DNA from: Euglena gracilis
Taxonomy: Eukaryota; Euglenida; Euglenophyceae; Euglenales
Assembly (NCBI GenBank): GCA_039621445.1
Contig: CP154955.1
Coordinates: 29,457,471 to 29,521,470 of the forward strand
Reading direction: 5' to 3'
DNA length: 64,000 nt
Shown: in pieces, positions 13,094 through 23,505 of the stretch
How the letters are laid out: every line of letters starts with the position of its first letter
How positions within the stretch are numbered: position 1 is the stretch's first letter
Notes under the pieces: model-generated
The model's input: only the letters and a program-made list of their open reading frames with translations
The model's database searches: none
What the model was told of the DNA's origin: nothing
Made by a program: the position numbers and the translations under genes

Positions 13094-15942
13094 CGGGGCA
13101 GAGCGCTCGTTTCCGGAGCGCCGGCGCGGCCGATTTCGGCCGAAAACGGCCGAAAACCCACGTTTTTGGGCGTGGGTTGCCGAAGTGCTATTTTGCGCCT
13201 CCCGGGCGGTAACTGCTGCGTTTTACGCACGCCCGCCGCGGGCAAAATTGCCCCTGTCGGGCCGGCGCCTTCGAAACGGTCAGGTAAAGGATCGCCGACC
13301 TCTACCCGGGGCAGAGCGCTCTTTTTTGGAGCGCCGGCGAGGCCATTTCGGCCGAAAACGACCGAAAAAAGACGCTTTTTGGGGCGTCCGTTGCCGAAGT
13401 GCTATTTTCCGCCTCCCGGGCGGTAACTGCTGCGTTTTACGCACGCCTGCCGCGGGCAAAATTGCGCCTGTCTGGCCGGCGCCCTCGGCAACAGTCAGCC
13501 CGCCTCGGTCAAAATTGCGCCTGTCGGGCCGGCGCCCTTCGAAACAGTCAGGTAAAGGATCGCCGACCTCTACCCGGGGCAGAGCGCCCGTTTCTGGAGC
13601 GCCGGCGCGGCCGATTTCGGCCGAAAACGACCGAAAAACGACGTTTTTTTTGGGCGTCCGTTGCCAAAGTGCTATTTTGCGCCTCCCGGGCGGTAACTGC
13701 TGCGTTTTACGCACGCCCGCCGCGGGCAAAATTGCGCCTGTTGGACCGGCGATCTTCGTAACAGTCAGGTAAAGGATCGCCGACCTCTACCCGGGGCAGA
13801 GCGCTCGTTTTCGGAGCGCCGTCGCGGCCGATTTCGGCCGAAAACGACCGAAAAACGACGTTTTTTTTGGGCGTCCGTTGCCAAAGTGCTATTTTGCGCC
13901 TCCCGGGCGGTAACTGCTGCGTTTTACGCAAGCCCGCCGCGGGCAAAATTGCGCCTGTCGTAAAGGATCGCCGACCTCTACCCGGGACAAAACGCTCTTT
14001 TTTGGAGCGCCGGCGCGGCCGATTTCGGCCGAAAACGACCGAAAAAAGACGCTTTTTGGGGCGTCCGTTGCCGACGTGCTATTTTGCGCCTCCCGGGCGG
14101 TAACTGCTGCGTTTTACGCACGCCCGCCGCGGGCAAAATTGCGCCTGTCTCGCCGGCGCCCTTCGCAACAGTCAGGTAAAGGATCGCCGACCTCTACCCG
14201 GGGCAGAGCGCTCGTTTTTGGAGCGCCGGCGCGGCCGATTTCGGCCGAAAACGACCGAAAAACGACGTTTTTTGGGGCGTCCGTTGCCAAAGTGCGATTT
14301 TGCGCCTCCCGGGCGGTAACTGCTGCGTTTTACGCACGCCCGCCGTGGGCAAAATTGCGCCTGTGGGGCCGGCGCCCTTCGTAACAGTCAGGTAAAGGAT
14401 CGCCGACCTCTACCCGGGGCAGAGCGCTCGTTTTTGGAGCGCCGTCGCGGCCGATTTCGGCCGAGAACGACCGAAAAACGACGTTTTTTTTGGGCGTCCG
14501 TTGCCAAAGTGCTATTTTGCGCCTCCCGGGCAGTAACTGCTGCGTTTTACGCCGCCCGCCGCGAGCAAAATTGCGCCTATCGGGCAGGCGCCCTTCGAAA
14601 CAGTCAGGTAAAGGATCGCCGACCTCTACCCGGGGCAGAGCGCCCGTTTCTGGAGCGCGGGCGCGGCCGATTTCGGCCGAAAACGACCGAAAAACGACGT
14701 TTTTTGGGGCGTCCGTTGCCAAAGTGCTATTTTGCGCGTCCCGGGCGGTAACTGCTGCGTTTTACGCAAGCCCGCCGCGGGCAAAATTGCGCCTGTCGCG
14801 CCGGCGCCCTTCGCAACAGTCAGGTAAAGGATCGCCGACCTCTACCCGGGACAAAACGCTCTTTTTTGGAGCGCCGGCGAGGCCATTTCGGCCGAAAACG
14901 ACCGAAAAAAGACGCTTTTTTGGGCGTCCGTTGCCGAAGTGCTATTTTTCGCCTCCCGGGCGGTAACTGCTGCGTTTTACGCACGCCCGCCGCGGGCAAA
15001 ATTGTGCCTGTCTCGCCGGCGCCCTTCGCAACAGTCAGGTAAAGGATCGCCGACCTCTGAGCGCTCGTTTTTGGAGCGCCGGCGCGGCCGATTTCGCCGA
15101 AAACGACCGAAAAACCACGTTTTTGGGGCGTCCGTTGCCAATGTGCTATTTTGCGCCTCCCGGGCGGTAACTGCTGCGTTTTACGCACGCCCGCCGCGGG
15201 CAAATTGTGGCTTGTGGAGCCGGGGCCCTCCGAAACAGTCAGGTAAAGGATCGCCGACCTCTACCCGGGGCAGAGCGCTCGTTTTTGGAGCGCCGGCGCG
15301 GCCGATTTCGGCCGAAAACGACCGAAAAACGACGTTTTTTAGGGCGTCCGTTGCCAAAGTGCTATTTTGCGCCTCCCGGGCGGTAACTGCTGCGTTTTAC
15401 GCACGCCCGCCGCGGGCAAAATTGCGCCTGTTGGACCGGCGCCCTTCGTAACAGTCAGGTAAAGGATCGCCGACCTCTACCCGGGGCAGAGCGCTCGTTT
15501 TCGGAGCGCCGTCGCGGCCGATTTCGGCCGAAAACGACCGAAAAACGACGTTTTTTAGGGCGTCCGTTGCCAAAGTGCTATTTTGCGCCTCCCGGGCGGT
15601 AACTGCTGCGTTTTACGCCGCCCGCCTCGGTCAAAATTGCGCCTGTGGGACCGGCGCCCTTCAAAACAGTCAGGTAAAGGATCGCCGACCTCTACCCGGG
15701 GCAGAGCGCTCGTTTTTGGAGCGCCGGCGCGGCCGATTTCGGCCGAAAACGACCGAAAAACGACGTTTTTTAGGGCGTCCGTTGCCAAAGTGCTATTTTG
15801 CGCCTCCCGGGCGGTAACTGCTGCGTTTTACGCACGCCCGCCGCGGGCAAAATTGCGCCTGTTGGACCGGCGCCCTTCGTAACAGTCAGGTAAAGGATCG
15901 CCGACCTCTACCCGGGGCAGAGCGCTCGTTTTTGGAGCGCCG

Positions 15943-16430
15943 TCGGCGATTTCGGCCGGACCGACGAGTTTTTTGCGCCTCCCGGGCGGTAACTGCTTTT
16001 ATCAAACGCCGCATCCGCCACGCTTCGTAAAATCTAAATCGCCGACCTATTTTTGGAGCGCCGGCGCGGCCGATTTCGGCCGAAAAACCGAAAAACGACG
16101 TTTTTTGGGCGTCCGTTGCCAAATGCTATTTTGCTTAACTGCTGCGGGCAAATTGCTGTTTCGGCGCCCTTCGTGTTTAAAGGTTAGGGGGCAGCGCTCG
16201 TTTTTGGAGAACGATCGTTTTTTTTTTTTTCGTCCGTTGCCTGTTTTAATCGTTAGGCGGTTTTTTGGGCGCCGTCTTTCGCGGCGTTTTTTTGGAGTCG
16301 TGCGTTTTTTGGGGCGTCCGTTGTTTTTTTGCGTTGGGCGTTTGCGTTGCGACGTTTTTTGGGGGGATGGGGTTGCGGGGCGGAACGGGGCAAGCGGGGA
16401 GGCGGGAAAACGATGCGCCACGAAGAGAGA
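15943..16430. other. Scrambled, degenerate satellite island
   Basis: Satellite words (CTCCCGGGCGGTAACTGC, TTTTTGGAGCGCCGGCGCGGCC, GGGGCGTCCGTTG) survive but are joined by deletions, a 13-T run (16218-16230) and sequence unlike any monomer (GGGGGGATGGGGTTGCGGGG at about 16360). The flanking monomers are normal. It may be an old decayed patch or an uncorrected low-coverage assembly stretch. The open frame at 15973-16722 exists only because of this damage. Confidence 0.8.
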
Positions 16431-19265
16431 TTTCGGCCGACGACCGAAAAACGACGTTTTTTGGGGCGTCCGTTACCAAAGTGCTATTTTGCGCCTCCCG
16501 GGCGGTAACTGCTGCGTTTTACGCCGCCCGCCGCGGCAAAATTGCGCCTGTGGGCCGGCGCCCTTCGAAAACAGTCAGGTAAAGGATCGCCGACCTCTAC
16601 CCGGGGCAGAGCGCTCGTTTTTGGAGCGCCGGCGCGGCCGATTTCGGCCGAAAACGACCGAAAAACGACGTTTTTTGGGGCGTCCGTTGCCAAAGTGCTA
16701 TTTTGCGCCTCCCGGGCGGTAACTGCTGCGTTTTACGCAAGCCCGCCGCGGGCAAAATTGCGCCTGTCGCGCCGGCGCCCTTCGCAACAGTCAGGTAAAG
16801 GATCGCCGACCTCTGAGCGCTCTTTTTTGGAGCGCCGGCGAGGCCGTTTCGGGCGGAAACGACCGAAAAGACGTTTTCGGGCGTCCGTTGCCGAAAGTGC
16901 TATTTTGCGCCTCCCGGGCGGTAACTGCTGCGTTTTACGCACGCCCGCCGCGGGCAAAATTGCGCCTGTCGCGCCGGCGCCCTTCGCAACAGTCAGGTAA
17001 AGGATCGCCGACCTCTACCCGGGGCAGAGCGCTCGTTTTTGGAGCGCCGGCGCGGCCGATTTCGGCCGAAAACGACCGAAAAACCACGTTTTTGGGGCGT
17101 CCGTTGCCGAAGTGCTATTTTGCGCCTCCCGGGCGATAACTGCTGCGTTTTATGCACGCCCGCCGCAGGCAAAATTGCGCCTGTGGCGCCGGCGCCCTTC
17201 GCAACAGTCAGGTAAAGGATCGCCGACCTCTACCCGGGGCAGAGCGCTCGTTTTTGGAACGCCCGCGCGGCCGATTTCGGCCGAAAACGACCGAAAAAAC
17301 GACGTTTTTTTTGGGCGTCCGTTGCCAAAGTGCTATTTTGCGCCTCCCGGGCGGTAACTGCTGCATTTTACGCCCGCCGCGGGCAAAATTGCGCCTGTCG
17401 CGCCGGCGCCCTTCGCAACAGTCAGGTAAAGGATCGCCGACCTCTACCCGGGGCAGAGCGCCCGTTTCTGGAGCGCGGGCGCGGCCGATTTCGGCCGAAA
17501 ACGACCGAAAAACGACGTTTTTTGGGGCGTCCGTTGCCAAAGTGCTATTTTGCGCCTCCCGGGCGGTAACTGCTGCGTTTTACGCAAGCCCGCCGCGGGC
17601 AAAATTGCGCCTGTCGCGCCGGCGCCCTTCGCAACAGTCAGGTAAAGGATCGCCGACCTCTACCCGGGGCAGAGCGCTCTTTTTTGGAGCGCCGGCGCGG
17701 CCGATTTCGGCCGAAAACGACCGAAAAAAGACGTTTTTTGGGCGTCCGTTGCCGAAGTGCTATTTTGCGCCTCCCGGGCGGTAACTGCTGCGTTTTACGC
17801 ACGCCCGCCGCGGGCAAAATTGTGCCTGTCTCGCCAGGCGCCCTTCGCAACAGTCAGGTAAAGGATCGCCGACCTCTGAGCGCTCGTTTTTGGAGCGCCG
17901 GCGCGGCCGATTTCGCCGAAAACGACCGAAAAACCACGTTTTTGGGGCGTCCGTTGCCAATGTGCTATTTTGCGCCTCCCGGGCGGTAACTGCTGCGTTT
18001 TACGCACGCCCGCCGCGGGCAAAATTGCGCCTGTTGGACCGGCGCCCTTCGTAACAGTCAGGTAAAGGATCGCCGACCTCTACCCGGGGCAGAGCGCTCG
18101 TTTTCGGAGCGCCGGCGCGGCCGATTTCGGCCGAAAACGACCGAAAAACGACGTTTTTTAGGGCGTCCGTTGCCAAAGTGCTATTTTGCGCCTCCCGGGC
18201 GGTAACTGCTGCGTTTTACGCCGCCCGCCTCGGTCAAAATTGCGCCTGTGGGACCGGCGCCCTTCAAAACAGTCAGGTAAAGGATCGCCGACCTCTACTT
18301 GGGGCAGAGCGCTCGTTTTCGGAGCGCCGGCGCGGCCGATTTCGGCCGAAAACGACCGAAAACCGACGTTTTTTAGGGCCTCCGTTGCCGAAGTGCTATT
18401 TTGCGCCTCCCGGGCGGTAACTGCTGCGTTTTACGCACGCCCGCCGCGGGCAAAATTGCGCCTGTTGGACCGGCGCCCTTCGTAACAGTCAGGTAAAGGA
18501 TCGCCGACCTCTACCCGGGGCAGAGCGCTCGTTTTCGGAGCGCCGGCGCGGCCGATTTCGGCCGAAAACGACCGAAAAACGACGTTTTTTAGGGCGTCCG
18601 TTGCCAAAGTGCTATTTTGCGCCTCCCGGGCGGTAACTGCTGCGTTTTACGCACGCCCGCCGCGGGCAAAATTGCGCCTGTTGGACCGGCGCCCTTCGTA
18701 ACAGTCAGGTAAAGGATCGCCGACCTCTACCCGGGGCAGAGCGCTCGTTTTCGGAGCGCCGTCGCGGCCGATTTCGGCCGAAAACGACCGAAAAACGACG
18801 TTTTTTAGGGCGTCCGTTGCCAAAGTGCTATTTTGCGCCTCCCGGGCGGTAACTGCTGCGTTTTACGCCGCCCGCCTCGGTCAAAATTGCGCCTGTGGGA
18901 CCGGCGCCCTTCGAAACAGTCAGGTAAAGGATCGCCGACCTCTACCCGGGGCAGAGCGCTCGTTTTTGGAGCGCCGGCGCGGCCGATTTCGGCCGAAAAC
19001 GACCGAAAAACGACGTTTTTTTTGGGCGTCCGTTGCCAAAGTGCTATTTTGCGCCTCCCGGGCGGTAACTGCTGCGTTTTACGCAAGCCCGCCGCGGGCA
19101 AAATTGCGCCTGTCGTAAAGGATCGCCGACCTCTACCCGGGACAAAACGCTCTTTTTTGGAGCGCCGGCGCGGCCGATTTCGGCCGAAAACGACCGAAAA
19201 AAGACGCTTTTTGGGGCGTCCGTTGCCGACGTGCTATTTTGCGCCTCCCGGGCGGTAACTGCTGC

Positions 19266-19271
19266 GTTTTA
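19266..19271. repeat. Target-site duplication GTTTTA, left copy
   Basis: GTTTTA ends the left satellite flank and is repeated at 35883-35888 right after the other LTR. Removing the element and one copy restores CTGCTGCGTTTTACGCACG, the normal monomer sequence. If the terminal G of the element is counted as host, the duplication would be read as 5 bp. Confidence 0.85.
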
Positions 19272-19580
19272 GTGTACGTCTGATTCCCAATTCCCAATTC
19301 CCAAAAAGCCTTCGCTTTCGCCTTGGCGCACCTACTTGGGAAACTAAAAATCAGAGTAACAGTAAAAACCCTTTTCCCACTTCCCAAGAAGCAAAGCACG
19401 GAGCAATGCAGGGAGGACGGACTGGAAATCCAAGTCCGGTCCAAGGAAAGGAAGGAAAAGGTATAAGAAGAATACCACCTGTGGAGAGAGAAGGGGGCAC
19501 CCATTAGGAGATCCTAATAGGATCTGCTTCCATCCTAACTTCCTCAACGGAAGGGGACAGAAGCATACGCCTGGTACACA
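19272..19580 (-). repeat. 3' LTR of the retrotransposon
   Basis: This 308-bp direct repeat (309 with the leading G) reads the same as 35574-35882 at every position I compared. On the + strand it begins (G)TGTACGTCTG and ends CTGGTACACA, so it has TG...CA termini and short inverted ends (GTGTAC/GTACAC). It contains three GGGAATT units near 19283, a hairpin ATTAGGA-GA-TCCTAAT (19503-19518), and in sense a pyrimidine tract ending in CAG near 19480 that resembles a splice acceptor. Confidence 0.95.
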
Positions 19581-19590
19581 TCCCCCTCCC
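19581..19590 (-). promoter_or_regulatory. Polypurine tract (plus-strand primer)
   Basis: In sense this reads GGGAGGGGGA and lies immediately before the 3' LTR start TGTGTACC. That is the position and composition expected for the RNase H-resistant primer of plus-strand DNA synthesis. It also confirms the minus-strand orientation of the element. Confidence 0.9.
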
Positions 19591-20394
19591 AGGGCTATGC
19601 CCGATTTCCCCTTTGGACCAGGCATTCTGGCCACAGGGATTTCGGACACAGACCTGGTCTGTGGGAGGTGCACCCTGGCGCATCCACAGGGGCCCTTTCC
19701 GTCGCACAGGGGTCCACTCAAAGGGGGGGGCGGAAAGGAGGGGACCCAATAGCCCAAAACGCGCAAAATGGTTTCACCTATTTTGCGGTGGCTTATGAGT
19801 ATATTATAGCCCATTGGGGAAAATGGGGCTGGCAGGTTTCCTTGCCAAGCAAACCCATCCACCCAGTTTGGGTGTGCCAAAGGCACTTGGGGTTGGGTCC
19901 ATGGGCATTCCAGGAAAACCCATGGGGAGGGTGTGGAAGGAGGGGGCCTCTGACCAGTCAAACCTGGGCAGGGCGCATGGCCAGTCAAACCTGACCACGC
20001 AAAAGGAAATCCTACTCTACAAAACCAACTGCCGGCGACAGCATTTGCCCCGGGGGGAAAGTAGAGAGGAGTGGGGGGTTGGCTTAGGCCAGAAAAGTTG
20101 TGCTGTCTGGCAGCCTTAAGGCCTCAAACGGCCGAAAAGAAAAGAAAGGGAAAGGAAAAGGGGCCGTCGGCCCTGTGCGCTGCGTGTCGCACGCCCGCGA
20201 GAGGGGAGAGGGGAGAGGGGTGTGCATGCATGCGCACGGAATCCTGCACATGGCAGCATCCCGGTGGGAACTTACTAGCGGCGAATACCGCAAAGGGTCT
20301 TCGAAGGGGCTGTTCGGGCGAATACCCAAACAGGGTGTCAGGCGAATACCTGACGAGGGTGCTGAAAGACGCCGCATTGGCGCTGACAGACACC
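19591..20394 (-). other. 3' untranslated region of the retrotransposon
   Basis: About 800 bp between ORF5 and the polypurine tract with no supported gene. It contains a GAGAGGGG triple repeat (about 20199-20219), an 8-G run near 19729, and a cluster of three hairpins with a common CGAATA loop (20278-20354). Open frames here are short and unlike known proteins. Confidence 0.7.
20278..20354. repeat. Triplet of covarying hairpins with CGAATA loops
   Basis: Three hairpins share the loop CGAATA but have different matched arms: GCGG/CCGC (20278-20291), GGG/CCC (20316-20327) and GTCAGG/CCTGAC (20337-20354). Each is followed by a GGGT-like box (AAAGGGT, ACAGGGT, CGAGGGT). The same loop recurs in ORF4 at 24371-24386 (TCTGG/CCAGA) and 25775-25786 (CGG/CCG). 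Confidence 0.85.
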
Positions 20395-23300
20395 TCACCT
20401 GCCTTTATTGGCTGGACGTTCGCGGACCTCACGCCAGTAGTCGTGTTGGGGGTCCCCTAATGGGTCCTCAACCAACTCCAGTTGGCGTGGGGAACGCGGC
20501 GGAGCTGATTCACTCCGAATGGTGTTGAGCTCCGGATCGTTGACATCAAAGGAAGGGGTCTCCCAGTCCTTGATCCAATTATCCGGCAGCTTCTCCCTGG
20601 TACGTTCAGCATGATGCTGAAGATACCGTTGGAGTTGCTCCCAGAAAATTCTGGGCAGCATCACCGGCCAGATGATGTAATTCATCCGGGGGTGATTCGC
20701 AGGCACCTGCGGGGGCATCCCCGGGGTCTGCTTGAAGTTGATGTCATACATCCACCTCGCTGTCCGAGCTCTTGCGGTATGGGGCCGTAATACAGCCGCC
20801 AACCAACCTCTGAAGTCCACCAAATCGTGTTCTTCAGGAGGCCACAGTGGCAAGGCGTATCCGCCATGCTGACGCTTGGAGAACAGGGGGTAAACCTGTG
20901 TCTCCCAGTCGCCATCAGTCCAGAGGTAAGGCATTCTTACCTTGGCGTGTTCCTCGACGGCGAGGCGCATTGCCCCAGCGTCGATCTGGAACTCACGGGC
21001 CATTCCCGTGTGGCGGTAGCTTTCTACCTTTCGGAAGTCGGAGTGCTTCAGGCGTCCTTCCACCTGCTTGTACTCCTTCTTCCACTTCTCCAGTGTCTCC
21101 CAGTGCTGGGGGACAATGGTGGTGACTGCTCCATCAGCAGTCTGCACGAACTTGCCTCCTATACAGTTGATGCACAAGGCAGGGATATCCCTGTCGTGAG
21201 CATTCTCACTGTAGGAGTAGTTCAAGCTGTGCTTCCAGGCATTCAGGCACTCGCCACATACGAGCGCCACACAGTTCGGCACATATGCCCTGTGATGGAA
21301 CCACGAGGATTGCACCTGCCGCTTGCACACATGCACAAGCGGTTGGTTATGCCGCACATGGTGGCATACGGTGCACGTCCAGGCAAAGGACGTGCCGTGC
21401 TGGAAATCCAACACGCAGTCCTCGCCAAAGTACTGTGCCAGTACTCTGGGTGAGCGCCTGTTCCAGAATGTCCAGGTATGTTCCGGGACATAGTGGAAAG
21501 GTTCTCCGCGGACGAAGAGGGGCTGAATCCATCGATTCAGTGACCCTTTCTGGTGCCTAATAGCAGCCAGTTTCTTCGTCCTCTCTTCCACGGTGCCTAG
21601 TCTGGTCAGGATATCCTGGGTCCAGAGCTGGGCATCCGCAGACACAGGAGGTGAAGCAGGTTCATCCTGCTCCTCATCCGTCGATCCGGCGGAAGATTGG
21701 GCCTGTCGACCACGAGCCTTACCTTTCGGTTTGCTCTGGCCGTACCCGGACGATGCAACGGCCGAATAGTCGTGCATTGTCGTAGGGCCTTTCGGCTGTC
21801 CGCCAGTCTGACCTCCAGCGCCACCTTTCGGTGGTGGTTTCCCATCACCGCCTTTGGAAGGGGGCTTACAGGGTGCAGCACCCGGTTTGCCTCCTTTCGG
21901 CTTCGCACTCCCGGAATCAGGAGGTGACGCCTGCGGCTTACTCCTGGTATCAGGAGCCGATGGTGCCGGAGTAGACGTTTGCCGTCTGGGCGAAGCGGGC
22001 ATACTGACCGCTGGGTCGCGCATGACGCTCCGAGGGGTTGGCATTCGTTCCTGGGGTTGTTCAGCCGGCCGTCGCCGAACAGGTTCATCCTGTCCGACGA
22101 GGCGTGGCACTGTGGTCGTCACCGGAATCGGTGCTTCCACAGGCGCTGGCGCTCCCAGAAACTCTGCCATTGTCCTCGGGACGGCAGGGACCCTGCGCGG
22201 TGTCGGTGGTCGTGGGGGTATCTCCTCCACTTCCATTTCGACATCCGGTCTAGGAGGTTGATCCTCCACAACCGCTGGCGCAGGTGCTACGGGAGGTTGA
22301 TCCTCCGCTGTAGCCGGTGCGACAGATGGCTCTGTCGGCTGGGGTTCATCCCCTGAAGATGGTTGCACTGCTGCCGGAGATGGGGGTGCGGGGACACCGA
22401 CATCTGGTGTCTCCACGACCTCAGCGGCGGAGCTTGATGCTACACCTCCACCTCGTGGCGTTAGTGCAGCAGCCACGGCAGTAATGCCAGTGACCACGGC
22501 GCCGAGCACACGGCCTCCTAATGAGGTGCGTGCTGCGGGGCTGGTAGGTTCTTCGAGGATATCCTCGACGACCATACCAGTCATCTCGGCTGGAGGCTCA
22601 GCCGTTGGGACAGGCGTAGCAGCCACAGGTATATCCCCTGCGGGTGCTTCGTCTGGCCGAGGCTGTGCCGGAGCATGCAGAGCAGCGTAGAGGATATCCT
22701 CCACGTTCTCACCTTCCTCCTCAGGAAGTTCCTGGTCTCCACCTACCGGTGGACAGACGGGAGCCGTCGCGGGGGCCGGGGAAACCGATCGTTCCCCTGC
22801 CGCTCGCGGGGCCGAGACGAAGGATACAGCCGTTCCTGTCGGAGACGGCGGCGCTGCCTCCAGAATGGTGACGGAGGGGCTGCGGTCGCGTTCCTCCCGC
22901 CGCGGAATCGCGGTGGTGGAAGCGACTGACGCCTCCCGTCTCCTTCGCGCCAGAGGTTCATCCTCTGGGGCGATGAAGGCGCGCAGATCCTCGGGCGAAC
23001 GAGGATCGTCGGGGTGCCATCGGCATCCCTGGGCATCCGCCAGCCTGTAAAAGGCCAGCGTACTGCTACTGGCGCTGTTGGGCCAGGGTGGCGGCCATGA
23101 TGGCTGCACCCAAGCGTTTGCAGGCCTGTTCGGGCCCAGGAAGCCGCGATAACGCGTGTCTTCCCAGACCTCGAAAAACCCGTCCTCGAACTCCTGCACG
23201 CATGCCAGAATCGGCATACCCAGGTCGAGGATGGCCTTCGGGTGATTCATCAGCTGGAGGAATACCTCCCTGTCGAGGGTACCGCCAAACTGTCGCCTCA

Positions 23301-23505
23301 AATGTTCCTCCAGGTCTATCCCGGCGAGGTGCCAGTTGGGGCGCAGGTCGGCGATAACCCGACGACGACGAGGTCCCTCAACGGGGTCGCCGTAGTCTGG
23401 TGGCAAGCTTTCCATACCAGGCCTATCGTCCTGGGGGTCACGGAGATGTATATACACCTCCATGACGTAGGTGGTCCAGGCTCGCCACCAGAACTGTTGC
23501 AGCAT
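20395..23505 (-). CDS. ORF5: large unrecognised protein with a Cys/His zinc-binding-like module
   Basis: I do not recognise this protein. From the first ATG (23505) it is about 1036 aa. The frame opens at 23607 after a TAA and has no ATG upstream, so it may instead be reached by a -1 shift from ORF4. The first ~170 residues are Trp-rich and globular-looking. A long Pro/Ala/Glu-rich, low-complexity middle (about 170-640) contains repeated EDxP and QDEP patches encoded by hairpins. The C-terminal part looks folded and has CxxC pairs near residues 711 (CTVC), 750 (CGEC) and 778 (CINC) with intervening His and Cys, suggesting zinc binding. No signal peptide or membrane segment is evident, which argues against a classical envelope protein. 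It ends in TGA about 800 bp before the 3' LTR. Confidence 0.72.
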   Translation of the reverse strand: MLQQFWWRAWTTYVMEVYIHLRDPQDDRPGMESLPPDYGDPVEGPRRRRVIADLRPNWHLAGIDLEEHLRRQFGGTLDREVFLQLMNHPKAILDLGMPILACVQEFEDGFFEVWEDTRYRGFLGPNRPANAWVQPSWPPPWPNSASSSTLAFYRLADAQGCRWHPDDPRSPEDLRAFIAPEDEPLARRRREASVASTTAIPRREERDRSPSVTILEAAPPSPTGTAVSFVSAPRAAGERSVSPAPATAPVCPPVGGDQELPEEEGENVEDILYAALHAPAQPRPDEAPAGDIPVAATPVPTAEPPAEMTGMVVEDILEEPTSPAARTSLGGRVLGAVVTGITAVAAALTPRGGGVASSSAAEVVETPDVGVPAPPSPAAVQPSSGDEPQPTEPSVAPATAEDQPPVAPAPAVVEDQPPRPDVEMEVEEIPPRPPTPRRVPAVPRTMAEFLGAPAPVEAPIPVTTTVPRLVGQDEPVRRRPAEQPQERMPTPRSVMRDPAVSMPASPRRQTSTPAPSAPDTRSKPQASPPDSGSAKPKGGKPGAAPCKPPSKGGDGKPPPKGGAGGQTGGQPKGPTTMHDYSAVASSGYGQSKPKGKARGRQAQSSAGSTDEEQDEPASPPVSADAQLWTQDILTRLGTVEERTKKLAAIRHQKGSLNRWIQPLFVRGEPFHYVPEHTWTFWNRRSPRVLAQYFGEDCVLDFQHGTSFAWTCTVCHHVRHNQPLVHVCKRQVQSSWFHHRAYVPNCVALVCGECLNAWKHSLNYSYSENAHDRDIPALCINCIGGKFVQTADGAVTTIVPQHWETLEKWKKEYKQVEGRLKHSDFRKVESYRHTGMAREFQIDAGAMRLAVEEHAKVRMPYLWTDGDWETQVYPLFSKRQHGGYALPLWPPEEHDLVDFRGWLAAVLRPHTARARTARWMYDINFKQTPGMPPQVPANHPRMNYIIWPVMLPRIFWEQLQRYLQHHAERTREKLPDNWIKDWETPSFDVNDPELNTIRSESAPPRSPRQLELVEDPLGDPQHDYWREVRERPANKGR
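21180..21193. repeat. Perfect palindrome around GATATC (CAGGGATATCCCTG)
   Basis: One of a set of palindromes of 12-16 bp around GGATATCC with different outer bases. Others are at 21607-21618, 22553-22568, 22690-22701, 26699-26712 and 28614-28627. In sense they all encode an Asp-Ile pair (GAT ATC) in ORF5, pol or integrase. Confidence 0.8.
22950..22968. repeat. Seven-bp hairpin CCAGAGG / CCTCTGG, loop TTCAT
   Basis: The best example of the TTCAT class. In sense it encodes P-E-D-E-P-L of ORF5. Sister hairpins with different arms are at 21655-21671 (AGCAGG), 22079-22093 (ACAGG), 22341-22353 (GGGG) and 25045-25059 (GGAGG). TTGAT versions are at 22253-22267 and 22292-22306. Confidence 0.85.

Larger units (their letters stand above)
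13067..19271 (+). repeat. 215-bp satellite array, forward orientation, left flank of the retrotransposon
   Basis: About 29 monomers, apart from the scrambled island at 15943-16430. Marker variants include a deletion of about 26 bp (CCTGTCG joined to TAAAGG) near 13960 and 19115, recurring at 37420. An 11-bp deletion (GACCTCTGAGCGCTC) occurs near 15055, 16812 and 17875 and recurs at 36396. A CTGTTGGACCGGCG variant is also common. Shared markers on both sides show the element split a continuous array. Confidence 0.97.

Noticed and set aside
1-19258. Dozens of 60-370-codon ORFs with repeated CASRAVTAAFYARPP and MPAAGVRKTQQLPPGRR peptides on both strands.
   Set aside because: They are translations of the 215-bp satellite in different frames, start and stop at monomer phase changes, and show no codon constraint or single favoured frame.
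1-19271. CRISPR-like array (regular repeats).
   Set aside because: The whole 215-bp unit is conserved with no unique spacers, and the neighbours are eukaryotic retrotransposon genes.
19613-20528. Plus-strand ORFs of 60-142 codons in the 3' UTR of the element.
   Set aside because: They are antisense to the element, have no recognisable domain and no repeat of such a reading elsewhere.
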